Shown here: positions 1-8,357 of the stretch, in pieces | How positions within the stretch are numbered: the first letter of the stretch is position 1 | Layout: every line of letters starts with the position of its first letter | Assembly: GCA_030653365.1 (NCBI GenBank) | Contig: JAURZL010000007.1 | Span: 310,001 to 374,000 of the forward strand | Length of the DNA: 64,000 nucleotides | From: Anaerolineaceae bacterium | Lineage (GTDB): Bacteria; Chloroflexota; Anaerolineae; Anaerolineales; Anaerolineaceae | Direction: 5' to 3' | Program-made: the position numbers and the translations under genes | The notes under the pieces: model-generated | Databases searched by the model: none | Told to the model about the DNA's origin: nothing | What the model saw: only the letters and a program-made list of their open reading frames with translations

Positions 1-1
1 T

Positions 2-37
2 AATTTCAATGGTTCATCAAGTAAAATAATCTTGTGA
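2..37 (+). CDS. C-terminal tail of a gene entering from the left edge
   Basis: An open frame runs from the window edge and ends at a TGA at 35-37. That TGA overlaps the GTG start of the next gene (34-36) in the same stop-start overlap style used by the following two genes. Only about eleven residues are visible (ending SSSKIIL), so the product cannot be identified. It would be the upstream member of the PyrK-like operon, but a chance open frame is equally possible at this length. Confidence 0.3.
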   Translation, partial: NFNGSSSKIIL

Positions 38-705
38 AAGATAAAACTATTAAAGTAGCTGGTTTCAGAAAATTAGGAAAATCACGAATTATTTCTTTTG
101 ATAATAAATTTAAAAATATAAAACCAGGACAATTTTTATTGGCTTACCATCCCGAAAAGGATGACAGGTTAAAACAATTATTTTTTGTTTCAAAAATTGA
201 TGATGGCTTTTTCACAATTTCGGAAAACACAAATTGGGAGATCGGAGATCAAATATTTTTTAAAGGTCCGATTGGTAAAGGATTCTCTGAGTTGTCTTTG
301 AGTCAAAACATATTGATCATCAGCCTCGGACCTACGAAAAGTAGCCTGATTTCTGTCATAGATATTTGCATCAAAGAAGGCAAGAACATAGCTTATTTGA
401 CAAATGATTTGGAGATCCCTTTACCTCATTCAATAGAAGTGCTCACACCTGATATGATAGATGAAAGTCTTACTTGGGCTGATTATGTAATGATTGAAAT
501 TGAACGTGATGAAGTTGTGAAATACGCAGACTTGCTTCAAAAGGTAAAATCTGCTGGTGTAAATTCCGAACTTTTAATTTACAGTCCGATTCTTTGTTCG
601 GGGGAAACTCAATGTATGATCTGTGCAGTTAGAACAAAGAAGGGCTGGATTCGTAGTTGTCACGATGGAGCTGTCTTTAAATTATCTGAATTGGAGTTTG
701 AATGA
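34..705 (+). CDS. PyrK-like (dihydroorotate dehydrogenase electron-transfer subunit-like) protein, divergent
   Basis: The 223-residue length and layout fit the PyrK family: an N-terminal FAD-binding-like beta barrel, a nucleotide-binding-like middle, and a C-terminal [2Fe-2S] segment. The iron-sulfur cysteines are visible near the end in CSGETQCMIC followed eleven residues later by RSC. In contrast, the RPFS-like FAD motif is not recognisable (RLKQLFF stands in its place), and the glycine-rich NAD motif is degraded to ISLGPTKSS. Start is GTG at 34; an in-frame TAA lies at 22-24. The stop overlaps the ATG of the PIG-L gene, and a PyrD-like gene follows, so it is translationally coupled to its presumed partner. 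True PyrK electron transfer from NADH is doubtful; a repurposed electron carrier is an alternative. Confidence 0.65.
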   Translation: MKDKTIKVAGFRKLGKSRIISFDNKFKNIKPGQFLLAYHPEKDDRLKQLFFVSKIDDGFFTISENTNWEIGDQIFFKGPIGKGFSELSLSQNILIISLGPTKSSLISVIDICIKEGKNIAYLTNDLEIPLPHSIEVLTPDMIDESLTWADYVMIEIERDEVVKYADLLQKVKSAGVNSELLIYSPILCSGETQCMICAVRTKKGWIRSCHDGAVFKLSELEFE

Positions 706-1457
706 ACATTCTAGTTTTCTTTGCACATCCGGATGATGAAACAATGTTGTGTGGTGGATTATTAGCTTTATTGTCCAAATCAGGGCATACAACACATTTT
801 TTAAGTTCAACTCGAGGGGAAGGTGGGGAGCGTGGTGATCCACCACTGTGTTTGCAAAAGGATCTTGGATCATTAAGGGAAAAAGAGTTGTTTTGTGCTG
901 TAAAAGCGTTAGGAGGAAGGACTCTGAATTTTCTAGATTATATTGATCCAATTGTGGGTGCTGATAACACGCTCTTTCCATTTACTGATGTTATGAGTTT
1001 GTTAATTTCTCAATTAGTGGAACAAATAAAGAGAACAAAAATTGATGTATTAATTACACATGGCAGCAATGGGGAATACGGACATCCTGGCCATCGAATT
1101 ATTTATCAAGCTACAAAAGAATTGGTGAACAGGTATTATCCAAAATTGACCTGGTATACCGTCCAGGCTTTTTATGAAAATTCATCAAAACCTTATATTC
1201 TTAATAAAGATGACCCGGCAGATTGGATAATCGATGTGACTTCGGTTTTGGAAATGAAAATCAATGCAGCATTGTGTCATCTCAGTCAACATGCTTTATT
1301 TGTTCGCAGAAAATCGAATGAATTGGGGAAACAAGTCGGCGTTCCAGAGATAATCCCGACCCACGAGAGTTATCATTTAGCTAATGGGAAGAAGGATTTA
1401 TTAATGGAAATTCCAATTCTCAGAAGTAATTTGGTTCGTTTACATGATATCTCATGA
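702..1457 (+). CDS. PIG-L (LmbE-like) family N-acetylglucosaminyl deacetylase
   Basis: A zinc-dependent deacetylase of the PIG-L/LmbE family. The signature AHPDDE is at residues 8-13, and the second metal/catalytic region GEYGHPGHR lies in the middle. Length 251 is normal for the family. Family members remove N-acetyl groups from GlcNAc-type substrates (GlcNAc-PI, GlcNAc-inositol, GlcNAc-malate); the substrate here cannot be read from sequence. It overlaps both neighbours by four bases (ATGA type), sandwiched between a PyrK-like and a PyrD-like gene, which is an odd operon for a deacetylase. It is one of three PIG-L genes in the window. Confidence 0.85.
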   Translation: MNILVFFAHPDDETMLCGGLLALLSKSGHTTHFLSSTRGEGGERGDPPLCLQKDLGSLREKELFCAVKALGGRTLNFLDYIDPIVGADNTLFPFTDVMSLLISQLVEQIKRTKIDVLITHGSNGEYGHPGHRIIYQATKELVNRYYPKLTWYTVQAFYENSSKPYILNKDDPADWIIDVTSVLEMKINAALCHLSQHALFVRRKSNELGKQVGVPEIIPTHESYHLANGKKDLLMEIPILRSNLVRLHDIS

Positions 1458-2200
1458 AATTTGACCTTGATTTTCTTCCTCAAGAAAAATGGATGAATGC
1501 AGCTGGGACAGCTGGTTTTTATCCCGGGAGAAATTTTGTTACCCACTTTCCTGATGTTGGTTTGTTTGTAACGAATCCAATCAGCTATTTTCCGCGAACA
1601 CCCGCACATCTGCGATGTGTTTTACCATTTCCAGGAGGGTTTTTGGTTCATAGTGGGTATCCAAATCCTGGTATAAAAAAGATTATTCAAAAATTTCGAA
1701 TTATGTGGGAGAATTCGCTTTTACCAATTTGTGTTAATCTTTTATCGGAAAATCCTCGAGATTTGGAAAAAATTATCAGATTGGTTGAACCGATTGATAA
1801 CGTAACAGCAATAGAATTAGGGATAGATCATTCTGCTTCGAAAGAAGAAATTTTAAAAATTATTGAATCAGCTTCTGGAGAATTACCTATCATTCTGAGC
1901 TTACCTCATGAATTGATTTTTCAGGATTGGTTGGTTCAAATATTAACACATGAAATTGTTGGCATCAGTATCCAACCCCCTCGTGGAACCAAGGTTCATA
2001 ATAATCAATTTATTTGTGGAAGATTGTATGGTGAGTCTGTCCTTCCATTAACTATGCATGCAGTCTCGCACCTTCAGGCACTAGATAAGCCAATTTTTGC
2101 AGGTGTTGGTGTAACAAAAAAAGAGAATTTAAAGGATCTGATTGATTGCGGTCTCCAAAATTTTCAAGCCCATGAGTTGATTTGGCGAAATAATATTTAA
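1454..2200 (+). CDS. PyrD-like (dihydroorotate dehydrogenase-like) TIM-barrel protein with altered active site
   Basis: The 248 residues follow the class 1 dihydroorotate dehydrogenase fold. NAAGTAGFYPG matches the FMN-binding start, GYPNPGI follows where family members have a similar loop, and the C-terminal PIFAGVGVTKKENLKDLI resembles the phosphate-binding half barrel. The strand that normally reads ELNISCPN, carrying the catalytic Cys in the class 1B enzyme, here reads ELGIDHSAS, so the Asn and Cys are lost; the following lysine strand is also not conserved. The chain is shorter than the usual 300 residues. ATG overlaps the PIG-L stop. Probably a flavin-binding paralogue rather than a functional DHODH; pairing with the PyrK-like gene supports a complex. 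Confidence 0.6.
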   Translation: MKFDLDFLPQEKWMNAAGTAGFYPGRNFVTHFPDVGLFVTNPISYFPRTPAHLRCVLPFPGGFLVHSGYPNPGIKKIIQKFRIMWENSLLPICVNLLSENPRDLEKIIRLVEPIDNVTAIELGIDHSASKEEILKIIESASGELPIILSLPHELIFQDWLVQILTHEIVGISIQPPRGTKVHNNQFICGRLYGESVLPLTMHAVSHLQALDKPIFAGVGVTKKENLKDLIDCGLQNFQAHELIWRNNI

Positions 2201-2637
2201 TTTTCTATCCAGATAGTAACTGGGCCATCATTAACCAACGATACCATCATGTGGGCTGCAAATTCGCCCTGTTGGGTCGAAATTCCGAACATTCGTAATT
2301 GATCAGAAAAATAGTTAACTAATTTATCAGCCAGCTCCGGTTTGGCTGCATTTATGAAAGATGGGCGGTTACCTTTTTTTGTGTCCGCAAATAAAGTAAA
2401 TTGAGAAACAACTATTGCCTTTCCTTTGACATCGAGAATGGAAAGGTTCATTTTTCCGTCAGCATCTCCGAAAATTCGTAAATTGGCAATTTTTTTTGCC
2501 AGGGAAGCAGCCTTTTCCTCATAATCTTCATGCCCCACACCCAGAAAAATCATCAAGCCAATATCAATCTCTTCAGCCACCATTCTTTGATCAACCGTAA
2601 CAGAGCCTTTACAGATTCGTTGTATAAGTGCTCGCAT
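2197..2637 (-). CDS. dtd: D-aminoacyl-tRNA deacylase
   Basis: Hydrolyses D-aminoacyl-tRNAs (and mischarged Gly-tRNA-Ala) in the cytoplasm, recycling tRNA. The 146 residues match DTD over the full length: start MRALIQRI, the catalytic-pocket motif VSQFTLFAD, then KKGNRPSF, and the C-terminal VNDGPVTI corresponding to the NxGPVT cross-subunit motif. A GGAGAAA ribosome-binding site lies just upstream of the ATG. The 3' end overlaps the convergent PyrD-like gene by four bases. It follows trpS on the same strand with a 38-base gap and may be co-transcribed with it. Confidence 0.93.
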   Translation of the reverse strand: MRALIQRICKGSVTVDQRMVAEEIDIGLMIFLGVGHEDYEEKAASLAKKIANLRIFGDADGKMNLSILDVKGKAIVVSQFTLFADTKKGNRPSFINAAKPELADKLVNYFSDQLRMFGISTQQGEFAAHMMVSLVNDGPVTIWIEN

Positions 2638-2675
2638 TTGATTTCTCCGAATTTTTAGTCATCTTCGAATTGTAA

Positions 2676-3662
2676 CTAATACAGACCAATTGCTGAGCGT
2701 ACTTCTTGCATGGTTTTTTCAGCAATTACACGTGCCCGTTTTGCTCCATCCAGAAGCATGTCTTCAACTTCATCCAGATGTTTTTCAAATTCACCTCTTC
2801 TTTCACGGAAGGTTTCCAGGTGACTATTTAAATTTTTAGCCAGGAGCTTTTTACAATCAACACAGCCAATCTCTGCATGACGGCAATCATGGTCAATCAT
2901 TTTTACCTCCTCAGCAGAAGAGAAAATTTTGTGTAATGAAAAGACATTACAAACATCAGGATTGCCCGGATCTGAACGCCGTTGTCGTTGTGGATCGGTC
3001 ACCATCATCATGACCCTTTTTTGGGTTTCCTCAGGTGTACTGGCCATTTCTATGTGATTATCTAGGCTTTTACTCATCTTTTGTTGACCATCGATACCAA
3101 TTATTTTTGGGAATTCAGTGACTTTCATTTGCGGTTCTACCAATACATCGCAATTGTACCGATAATTGAAAGAGCGAACCACTTCTCTGGTAAATTCAAT
3201 ATGGGGAGCTTGATCGACACCTACCGGTACTGTATCAGCTTTATATAGAGCAATATCGGCAGCCATCAAAACGGGATATCCGACCAAGCCATAATTTACA
3301 TTGTGCGGTTGTTCCCTGACTTTATCCTTGAATGTTGGCAGATCGGTTAACTTTCCTAATGGAGTTACCATTGATAAGATCGTATGGAGTTCCATTACTT
3401 GAGGAACATGCGATTGGACAAAAATTATTGATTGCTGTGGATCCATTCCAGCTGCTAGCCAATCCAGGACCATATCAAGTGTATTTGTTTTAAGATTTTG
3501 GGTTGTTTCCATTGTTGTTAATGCGTGAATATCCACTACGGAATACACACATTCGTAGTCTTTTTGCAAGGCTACATAATTTCTCATTGCGCCTAAGTAA
3601 TTTCCCAAATGTTGGCGACCCGTTGGTCTTGCTCCGGAGAAAACACGTCCTTTTTTGTCCAT
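2676..3662 (-). CDS. trpS: Tryptophanyl-tRNA synthetase
   Basis: Class I aminoacyl-tRNA synthetase that charges tRNA-Trp. The 328-residue length is normal for bacterial TrpRS. The HIGH-equivalent is in the N-terminal segment RPTGRQHLGNYLGA, and the KMSKS loop is present as QQKMSKSLDN. MAADIALYKADTVPVGVDQ is the typical Trp-binding region. The start ATG follows a clear GAGGTGAT site. The 5' leader is a T-box riboswitch with a UGG specifier, which independently supports tryptophan specificity. Confidence 0.96.
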   Translation of the reverse strand: MDKKGRVFSGARPTGRQHLGNYLGAMRNYVALQKDYECVYSVVDIHALTTMETTQNLKTNTLDMVLDWLAAGMDPQQSIIFVQSHVPQVMELHTILSMVTPLGKLTDLPTFKDKVREQPHNVNYGLVGYPVLMAADIALYKADTVPVGVDQAPHIEFTREVVRSFNYRYNCDVLVEPQMKVTEFPKIIGIDGQQKMSKSLDNHIEMASTPEETQKRVMMMVTDPQRQRRSDPGNPDVCNVFSLHKIFSSAEEVKMIDHDCRHAEIGCVDCKKLLAKNLNSHLETFRERRGEFEKHLDEVEDMLLDGAKRARVIAEKTMQEVRSAIGLY

Positions 3663-3690
3663 TTTATCACCTCATTTTTGTTATTGGTTT

Positions 3691-3731
3691 TTAAAAAGAA
3701 TAACCAGTATTCGATGGGGACGAACACTGGT
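3691..3731 (-). terminator. T-box terminator of trpS
   Basis: ACCAGTGTTCG (3731-3721) pairs with CGAATACTGGT (3713-3703) around the loop TCCCCAT, followed by TATTCTTTTT. The 5' arm overlaps the T-box antiterminator region, as expected for the switching structure. Confidence 0.9.
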
Positions 3732-3935
3732 CCGCGGTACCACCCCAATTAGATACAAAAGTATCTCACTCATCTGTTTGTAATAACAGATTCCCTGATA
3801 ACGGTGGGTGACCGGCGTGGAATACTACTATTTCTTCCTGCAGCTCCAAGGTCCAATCATCTTACCTTGCATTATGGCTTTTTCAGCATCAACCATTCTC
3901 TGTGCAGCAAGTATAAGAATTTATCCTCTTCATAG
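3691..3935 (-). promoter_or_regulatory. T-box riboswitch (tryptophan specifier) of trpS
   Basis: On the minus strand the leader reads, in order: a stem I segment containing AGAGAATGG and GGTTGATGCTGAAA; GATTGGACC with a UGG triplet at 3855-3853 as the likely specifier; CTTGGAGCTGCAG; then the hallmark T-box GGGGTGGTACCGCGG at 3746-3732. An intrinsic terminator follows directly. Uncharged tRNA-Trp is expected to pair with the specifier and with the T-box bulge and so prevent termination. The 5' limit is approximate. Confidence 0.93.
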
Positions 3936-4024
3936 CTATTAAATTAATGATACTCTCGATTTTAAAGACTTTCTTATTAATGTCAAGAAAAAAAGAAAAT
4001 GTAGGTAATTTACCTATTAAATTT

Positions 4025-5071
4025 TTAATCCAGAGATATTTGATAAGGTGAAATGAATCCTGATTTCAAGGTCTCAATCATTTCTGTGATGTAGGTTAAT
4101 TTTCCGGGTGAAATACTATTTGATCGCGAGTAGATGGAATAATCAACATTTATTGTATCCACGCTCTTGTTTTGGGAAGTTTCTGAAATAGAAGAGACAA
4201 TCAAATCAGATAAATTATCGGTGATTGCATAGTCAACCCAATCTGATTGGACTGATTCTAATTTATTATCACTGATGATTGATACATTATTTTGTTTTAA
4301 CAAGGTGACAAAATCATCATATAAATAATCTGAGGGTATAAAGAGTGTATTTATTCTGCTATTTGAGATTTCACCATACGCCTGCATTGTTGCCTCATTG
4401 TTCTCTGGCTCTGAGAGAATTGCTGTGACTGGAAAATTAACAATAGGACCGAAGGTTGGAGAACAACGACCACACAAGAAAATTACACCATTTTGAAATA
4501 TTTGAACCGCACTAGTATTTTTATATACGCTTGCCGGTAATAAACCACCAACACGCCAATCATTTGTGATCAAAGCAGACAAATAGCCAGCGATAAATAT
4601 TTTATCTGCTTTGGATACCTTAATGAATGTGGTAGGACGTTGAGGAGTTTTATTTATTTCTTCTCCCACAATTATGAATCGACCTGTTGTCTCCGTATCG
4701 AAAAAAGTGATTGTTTCGTCTGCTGGGTCAAAAAGTAACACGATTGTTGAAGGTTTTTGACTATCGGATAGTTCATTTGATTGAGTAACTTCATAGCCTA
4801 ATTCTTCTGCGAGTGTTTCGATTGCATTGAAGTTTTCGGAATTTTTTAAATAAATTTCAGAATTATATGTATGAATAAAAAGGTTTTTACTTTCTATAGC
4901 CGTTTCAGAAATAATTGGTTGAACAGTATTTAGAACCTCTGTTGAAGTTGGATTAACAACCTCAGAATTTGTAGGGACCGGATCAAGTGGATTGTTATTA
5001 ACACAAGCACTCAGAACAAGGACAATAATGATGGTGGTAAAGGTTTTAAATTTGGTAATGATTTTTCTCAT
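4025..5071 (-). CDS. Lipoprotein, divergent BMP-like periplasmic-binding fold
   Basis: An exported lipoprotein of 348 residues from the ATG at 5071; a TTG four codons earlier is less likely. Positive N-terminus, hydrophobic stretch, then lipobox LSAC with Cys23. A Pro/Thr/Ser-rich linker follows. The middle segment IFIAGYLSALITNDWRVGGLL resembles the AGYLAGLMT-KVG region of the BMP/PnrA family of nucleoside-binding proteins, and the C-terminal ISPGKLTYITEMIETLKSG also fits. No transporter genes are adjacent, so a sensor or orphan binding protein is as likely as a transport role. It is divergent from the HAD gene, sharing an ATTATAAT palindrome that could serve as a -10 in both directions. Confidence 0.55.
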   Translation of the reverse strand: MRKIITKFKTFTTIIIVLVLSACVNNNPLDPVPTNSEVVNPTSTEVLNTVQPIISETAIESKNLFIHTYNSEIYLKNSENFNAIETLAEELGYEVTQSNELSDSQKPSTIVLLFDPADETITFFDTETTGRFIIVGEEINKTPQRPTTFIKVSKADKIFIAGYLSALITNDWRVGGLLPASVYKNTSAVQIFQNGVIFLCGRCSPTFGPIVNFPVTAILSEPENNEATMQAYGEISNSRINTLFIPSDYLYDDFVTLLKQNNVSIISDNKLESVQSDWVDYAITDNLSDLIVSSISETSQNKSVDTINVDYSIYSRSNSISPGKLTYITEMIETLKSGFISPYQISLD

Positions 5072-5105
5072 CTTTTTTCTCAAAATTTCTAATTCAAGTC
5101 TGTAT

Positions 5106-5111
5106 TATAAT
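5106..5111 (+). promoter_or_regulatory. -10 hexamer predicting a leaderless mRNA for the HAD gene
   Basis: A perfect TATAAT ends six bases before the ATG at 5118, placing the expected +1 on the ATG itself. No Shine-Dalgarno sequence is present. No convincing -35. Confidence 0.55.
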
Positions 5112-5117
5112 TGCCTT

Positions 5118-5588
5118 ATGATTGAATTGAATATACCTGGACGAGGTATTTTTCAAATTGAATATCTGGTATGCGATGTTAATGGTACTTTAGCTCTAGA
5201 CGGTAAGTTGCTACCAGGGGTAACTTCATTAATTCGAAAAATTCAAGATCGACTAAAAGTATACCTGATAACAGCTGACACGCATGCGAAACAATATTTA
5301 ATAGATTCTGAGTTGGAACTTCAAGCAAAAATAATCCAAAAGGGACAGGAAGCCTCCCAAAAAAGTGAGTTTATAAATCAATTGGGGGCAGAAAAAGTAA
5401 TTGCAATTGGGCAGGGAGCGAATGATTCTGAAATGTTGAAAACTGCAGCTATTGGAATTTGTGTTTTATCTGAAGAAGGAACTGCATTGGAATCTATGTT
5501 ATCAGCAGATATTGTTGTTAAGGACGAATTATCAGCCTTAAGATTAGTTTATAACCCACTAAGAATTGTTGCCACCTTAAGACGATGA
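5118..5588 (+). CDS. Small HAD-family phosphatase (soluble P-type-ATPase-like)
   Basis: A compact 156-residue HAD protein. The open frame extends further upstream, but ATG at 5118 gives a start MIELNIPGRG that matches the known small 'soluble P-type ATPase-like' HAD group and sits six bases after a TATAAT. HAD motif I is DVNGTLA, with the second Asp replaced by Asn, as I recall for that group. Motif II/III regions are LITADT and a Lys-containing stretch; the acidic motif IV is GQGANDSEML. Substrate unknown. The stop overlaps the ATG of the downstream membrane protein, so the two are translationally coupled. Confidence 0.75.
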   Translation: MIELNIPGRGIFQIEYLVCDVNGTLALDGKLLPGVTSLIRKIQDRLKVYLITADTHAKQYLIDSELELQAKIIQKGQEASQKSEFINQLGAEKVIAIGQGANDSEMLKTAAIGICVLSEEGTALESMLSADIVVKDELSALRLVYNPLRIVATLRR

Positions 5589-6799
5589 ACAATAAATCAG
5601 AATCTCATTTAAAAAGGGAAAAATTAGAATTGAGAAATAATGATTCCAGATGGTCTCAATATGGTACATCCGGTTTTTATGGATTTTTGGATCAACTTGC
5701 CAGAAGGTTAGAAATTAATGTCGAGACCTTCCTGGTTGGGTCAATTTCATTATTACTATTATCAATTGGTCTGTTGTTAGACCAATTTCCTTTATTTGTA
5801 TTAGCAATTCTATTGTCGCCGATTCTTTCTCCAATTTTAGGATTTGCCTTTGGTTTTAATTTGGGGGCGATAAAATTTCTAAGAATTGGATTTTTTTCAT
5901 TATTATTACATTTTGTCAGTCTTTTTGTCGTAGGTGCTTTTTCTGGTTTTATTGCAAGACAATTCCCAGAAAAAGAATTCATAATTTGGCAATATTTTGT
6001 TGATGTCACTTGGGCGGGATTTTTGTTAATCTTTGTCGGAATCTTAATCATGGTGTCAACAATCATTCGCAATCCACGGCAGGCATCATTGGTTGCGAAT
6101 GTAGCTCTTGCGTATAGTTTTTATTTACCTGTGGTTTCAGCTGGTTTTGCTTTTGGAATTGGTCTAAAAAACCAATTTATCGCTGGTTTGTATACTTTTC
6201 TTTTTTATTTTATTTTCGCTGTCGTCATTGGTGTTATTGTTTTGTTGGCATATCGCATCAAACCAATAAAAATACAGAATTGGTTGGGGGTTGTCTCATT
6301 GTTGATTTTAGTAATTTTGGGTGTAGTGTTTTTTATGGATTCTGAATTTGGAATTGACATTGGCGAGGATCAAAATAAAATCAACCTAACTGATACAAAT
6401 TTATCTTTTATGCCTACACAGATCTCTCCTCTACCATCATCAACGTCAATTCCATTACCAACATCAACAATGACAATTTCATCGAATTCAATTGAACAAC
6501 CCACAGAAGTAATCCCTACACTTAATACTTCAACAGCGACAATTACATTAACTCCTTTGCCAGTGGTGATTTGGGTAGAAATCCGTTCTCCAGAAGGTGA
6601 TGGAGCCAACATTCGAGAGGAACCAGGATTCTCAGCCAGGATTATACGTACAGTCCTGAACGGAACAGCTGTTCAGGTACTGGATGAGGTAGAAGTAGTG
6701 GATGGGGCTACCTGGGCTCATATTCGATTTATTGACCAGGTTGAGGGTTGGATAATGCGCAGTTTGATTGTCTCTGCTACACCAGAGCCAGAATGGTAA
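5585..6799 (+). CDS. Membrane protein (DUF389-like) with C-terminal extracellular SH3 domain
   Basis: 404 residues. After a charged N-terminus there are six to eight hydrophobic segments (roughly residues 45-250); LLSPILSPILGFAFG resembles DUF389 membrane proteins. A Ser/Thr/Pro-rich linker (about 270-325) leads to a bacterial SH3 domain, recognisable by GDGANIREEPGFSARII and AHIRFIDQVEGWI. Bacterial SH3 domains usually bind cell-wall or other surface ligands, so the tail is probably outside the membrane. Coupled to the HAD gene by a four-base overlap; the phosphohexomutase follows 24 bases later. Specific function unknown. Confidence 0.65.
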   Translation: MNNKSESHLKREKLELRNNDSRWSQYGTSGFYGFLDQLARRLEINVETFLVGSISLLLLSIGLLLDQFPLFVLAILLSPILSPILGFAFGFNLGAIKFLRIGFFSLLLHFVSLFVVGAFSGFIARQFPEKEFIIWQYFVDVTWAGFLLIFVGILIMVSTIIRNPRQASLVANVALAYSFYLPVVSAGFAFGIGLKNQFIAGLYTFLFYFIFAVVIGVIVLLAYRIKPIKIQNWLGVVSLLILVILGVVFFMDSEFGIDIGEDQNKINLTDTNLSFMPTQISPLPSSTSIPLPTSTMTISSNSIEQPTEVIPTLNTSTATITLTPLPVVIWVEIRSPEGDGANIREEPGFSARIIRTVLNGTAVQVLDEVEVVDGATWAHIRFIDQVEGWIMRSLIVSATPEPEW

Positions 6800-6823
6800 A
6801 AAAATTACAAAGGAGAATTCTAC

Positions 6824-8284
6824 ATGACAATTAGTTTTGGTACTGACGGATGGAGAGCAGTAATTTCGGATACTTTTACATTTAATAATTTACGGTTGGT
6901 TACTCAAGCGATCGCGGATGCTGTGGCAACGGAAACCTGGTCGAATGGGTCCACAAATGGTCAGGTTCCGGATTATAAGAAAATGGTCGTAGGTTTTGAT
7001 ACAAGGTTTTTATCTGATCGTTATGCAAATGATGTAGCCAGGGTACTGGCTGGAAACGGTTTCACTGTTTATCTCAGCCAAGCAGACGCCCCGACTCCTG
7101 CCATTTCCTTTGCAGTAAAACATTTCAATGCAGTTGCAGGTATTATGATCACAGCATCCCACAACGCCCCTCGTTACAATGGAATAAAGTTAAAATCTGC
7201 TTTTGGTGGTTCTGCATTACCAGAACAATGTCGCAAAGTTGAAGTATTTCTAAATGACAACGAGGCGCAGGCACGTGGTCCAAATTTAATGGATTATCAA
7301 CAAGCAAAAAATTTAAATCTAATTCAAAAATTCAATCCAATTCTTCCTTATAACGAGCATATCTCAAAATTAATTGATTTTGACATCATTGCGGATAATC
7401 CACAACGAATTGTTGTAGATTCCATGTATGGATCAGGAAGGGGTGTGATTCGTACTCTTCTTCAAGGATGTGGGACCGAAGTCACAGAAATTCGAGGTGA
7501 AATGAATCCTGGTTTTGGCGGAATTCATCCAGAACCTATCACACGTTATTTAGGCGCTTTAGCAGGAGCAATCAGCACTGGATTGGGTAGCTTTGGAATC
7601 GCAACTGATGGTGATGCTGACCGTATTGGTGCGATGGATGAACGTGGCAATTTTGTAGATCCGCACAAAATAATGGCTCTGGCACTAAAATATCTTGTTG
7701 AAAAGAAAAATTTATCTGGTTCTGTTGTCAGAACTGTTTCGACGACAAGAATGATTGACCGCCTGGCAAAAAAACATGGTCTCACAGTTCATGAAACACC
7801 GGTTGGTTTTAATCATATTGCAGATTATATGCTAAAAGAAGATGTCTTGATTGGTGGTGAAGAATCGGGTGGTATCTCATTTAAAGGACATATTCCGGAA
7901 GGGGATGGACCCGCAATGGGTTTATTGTTACTGGAAATTGTAGCTGAATCTGGTGTTACCTTATACGAATTGGTTGAGAATCTATTAGCAGAAGTTGGCC
8001 CCGCAGAATATGAACGGAAAGACTTACGTCTAAAGTTACCAGTTTCTAAACAAAAAATGGTAGAACGATTGACTCATGATGCACCTAAAACAATTGGTGG
8101 TGAATCACTGGAAACTATATCTACAACCGATGGCGTCAAGTACATATTTACTGATGATTCATGGTTATTAATTCGTCCTTCTGGGACCGAACCGGTACTG
8201 AGGGTATATGCAGAAGGAAGAACAAAAGAGATGGTAAAGGCAATGATAAAGTTTGGTGAACAAATCGCTGAAAGTGTTCGATAA
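6824..8284 (+). CDS. Phosphoglucomutase/phosphomannomutase family protein
   Basis: An alpha-D-phosphohexomutase of 486 residues with all four family signatures: catalytic serine loop TASHNAPRYNGIK, metal-binding GDADRIG, sugar-binding GGEESGG, and phosphate-binding RPSGTEPVLRVYAEG. It interconverts hexose-1- and hexose-6-phosphate for polysaccharide or glycolytic use; glucose, mannose or glucosamine preference cannot be settled. AAAGGAG lies eight bases before the ATG. A terminator follows. Confidence 0.92.
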   Translation: MTISFGTDGWRAVISDTFTFNNLRLVTQAIADAVATETWSNGSTNGQVPDYKKMVVGFDTRFLSDRYANDVARVLAGNGFTVYLSQADAPTPAISFAVKHFNAVAGIMITASHNAPRYNGIKLKSAFGGSALPEQCRKVEVFLNDNEAQARGPNLMDYQQAKNLNLIQKFNPILPYNEHISKLIDFDIIADNPQRIVVDSMYGSGRGVIRTLLQGCGTEVTEIRGEMNPGFGGIHPEPITRYLGALAGAISTGLGSFGIATDGDADRIGAMDERGNFVDPHKIMALALKYLVEKKNLSGSVVRTVSTTRMIDRLAKKHGLTVHETPVGFNHIADYMLKEDVLIGGEESGGISFKGHIPEGDGPAMGLLLLEIVAESGVTLYELVENLLAEVGPAEYERKDLRLKLPVSKQKMVERLTHDAPKTIGGESLETISTTDGVKYIFTDDSWLLIRPSGTEPVLRVYAEGRTKEMVKAMIKFGEQIAESVR

Positions 8285-8308
8285 CTAAAACGCTAACGAT
8301 CCTGAATC

Positions 8309-8337
8309 AAAAAATCCCCATTTGAAGGGGATTTTTT
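8309..8337. terminator. Bidirectional intrinsic terminator
   Basis: AAAATCCCC and GGGGATTTTTT flank a seven-base loop between convergent genes. A-run and T-run on either side allow termination from both strands. Confidence 0.85.
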
Positions 8338-8357
8338 GTAATATTTATAAAATAAAA

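Noticed and set aside
682..981. Minus-strand open frame opposite the PIG-L gene
   Set aside because: Lies fully antisense to a clear PIG-L coding region and has no start site or motif.
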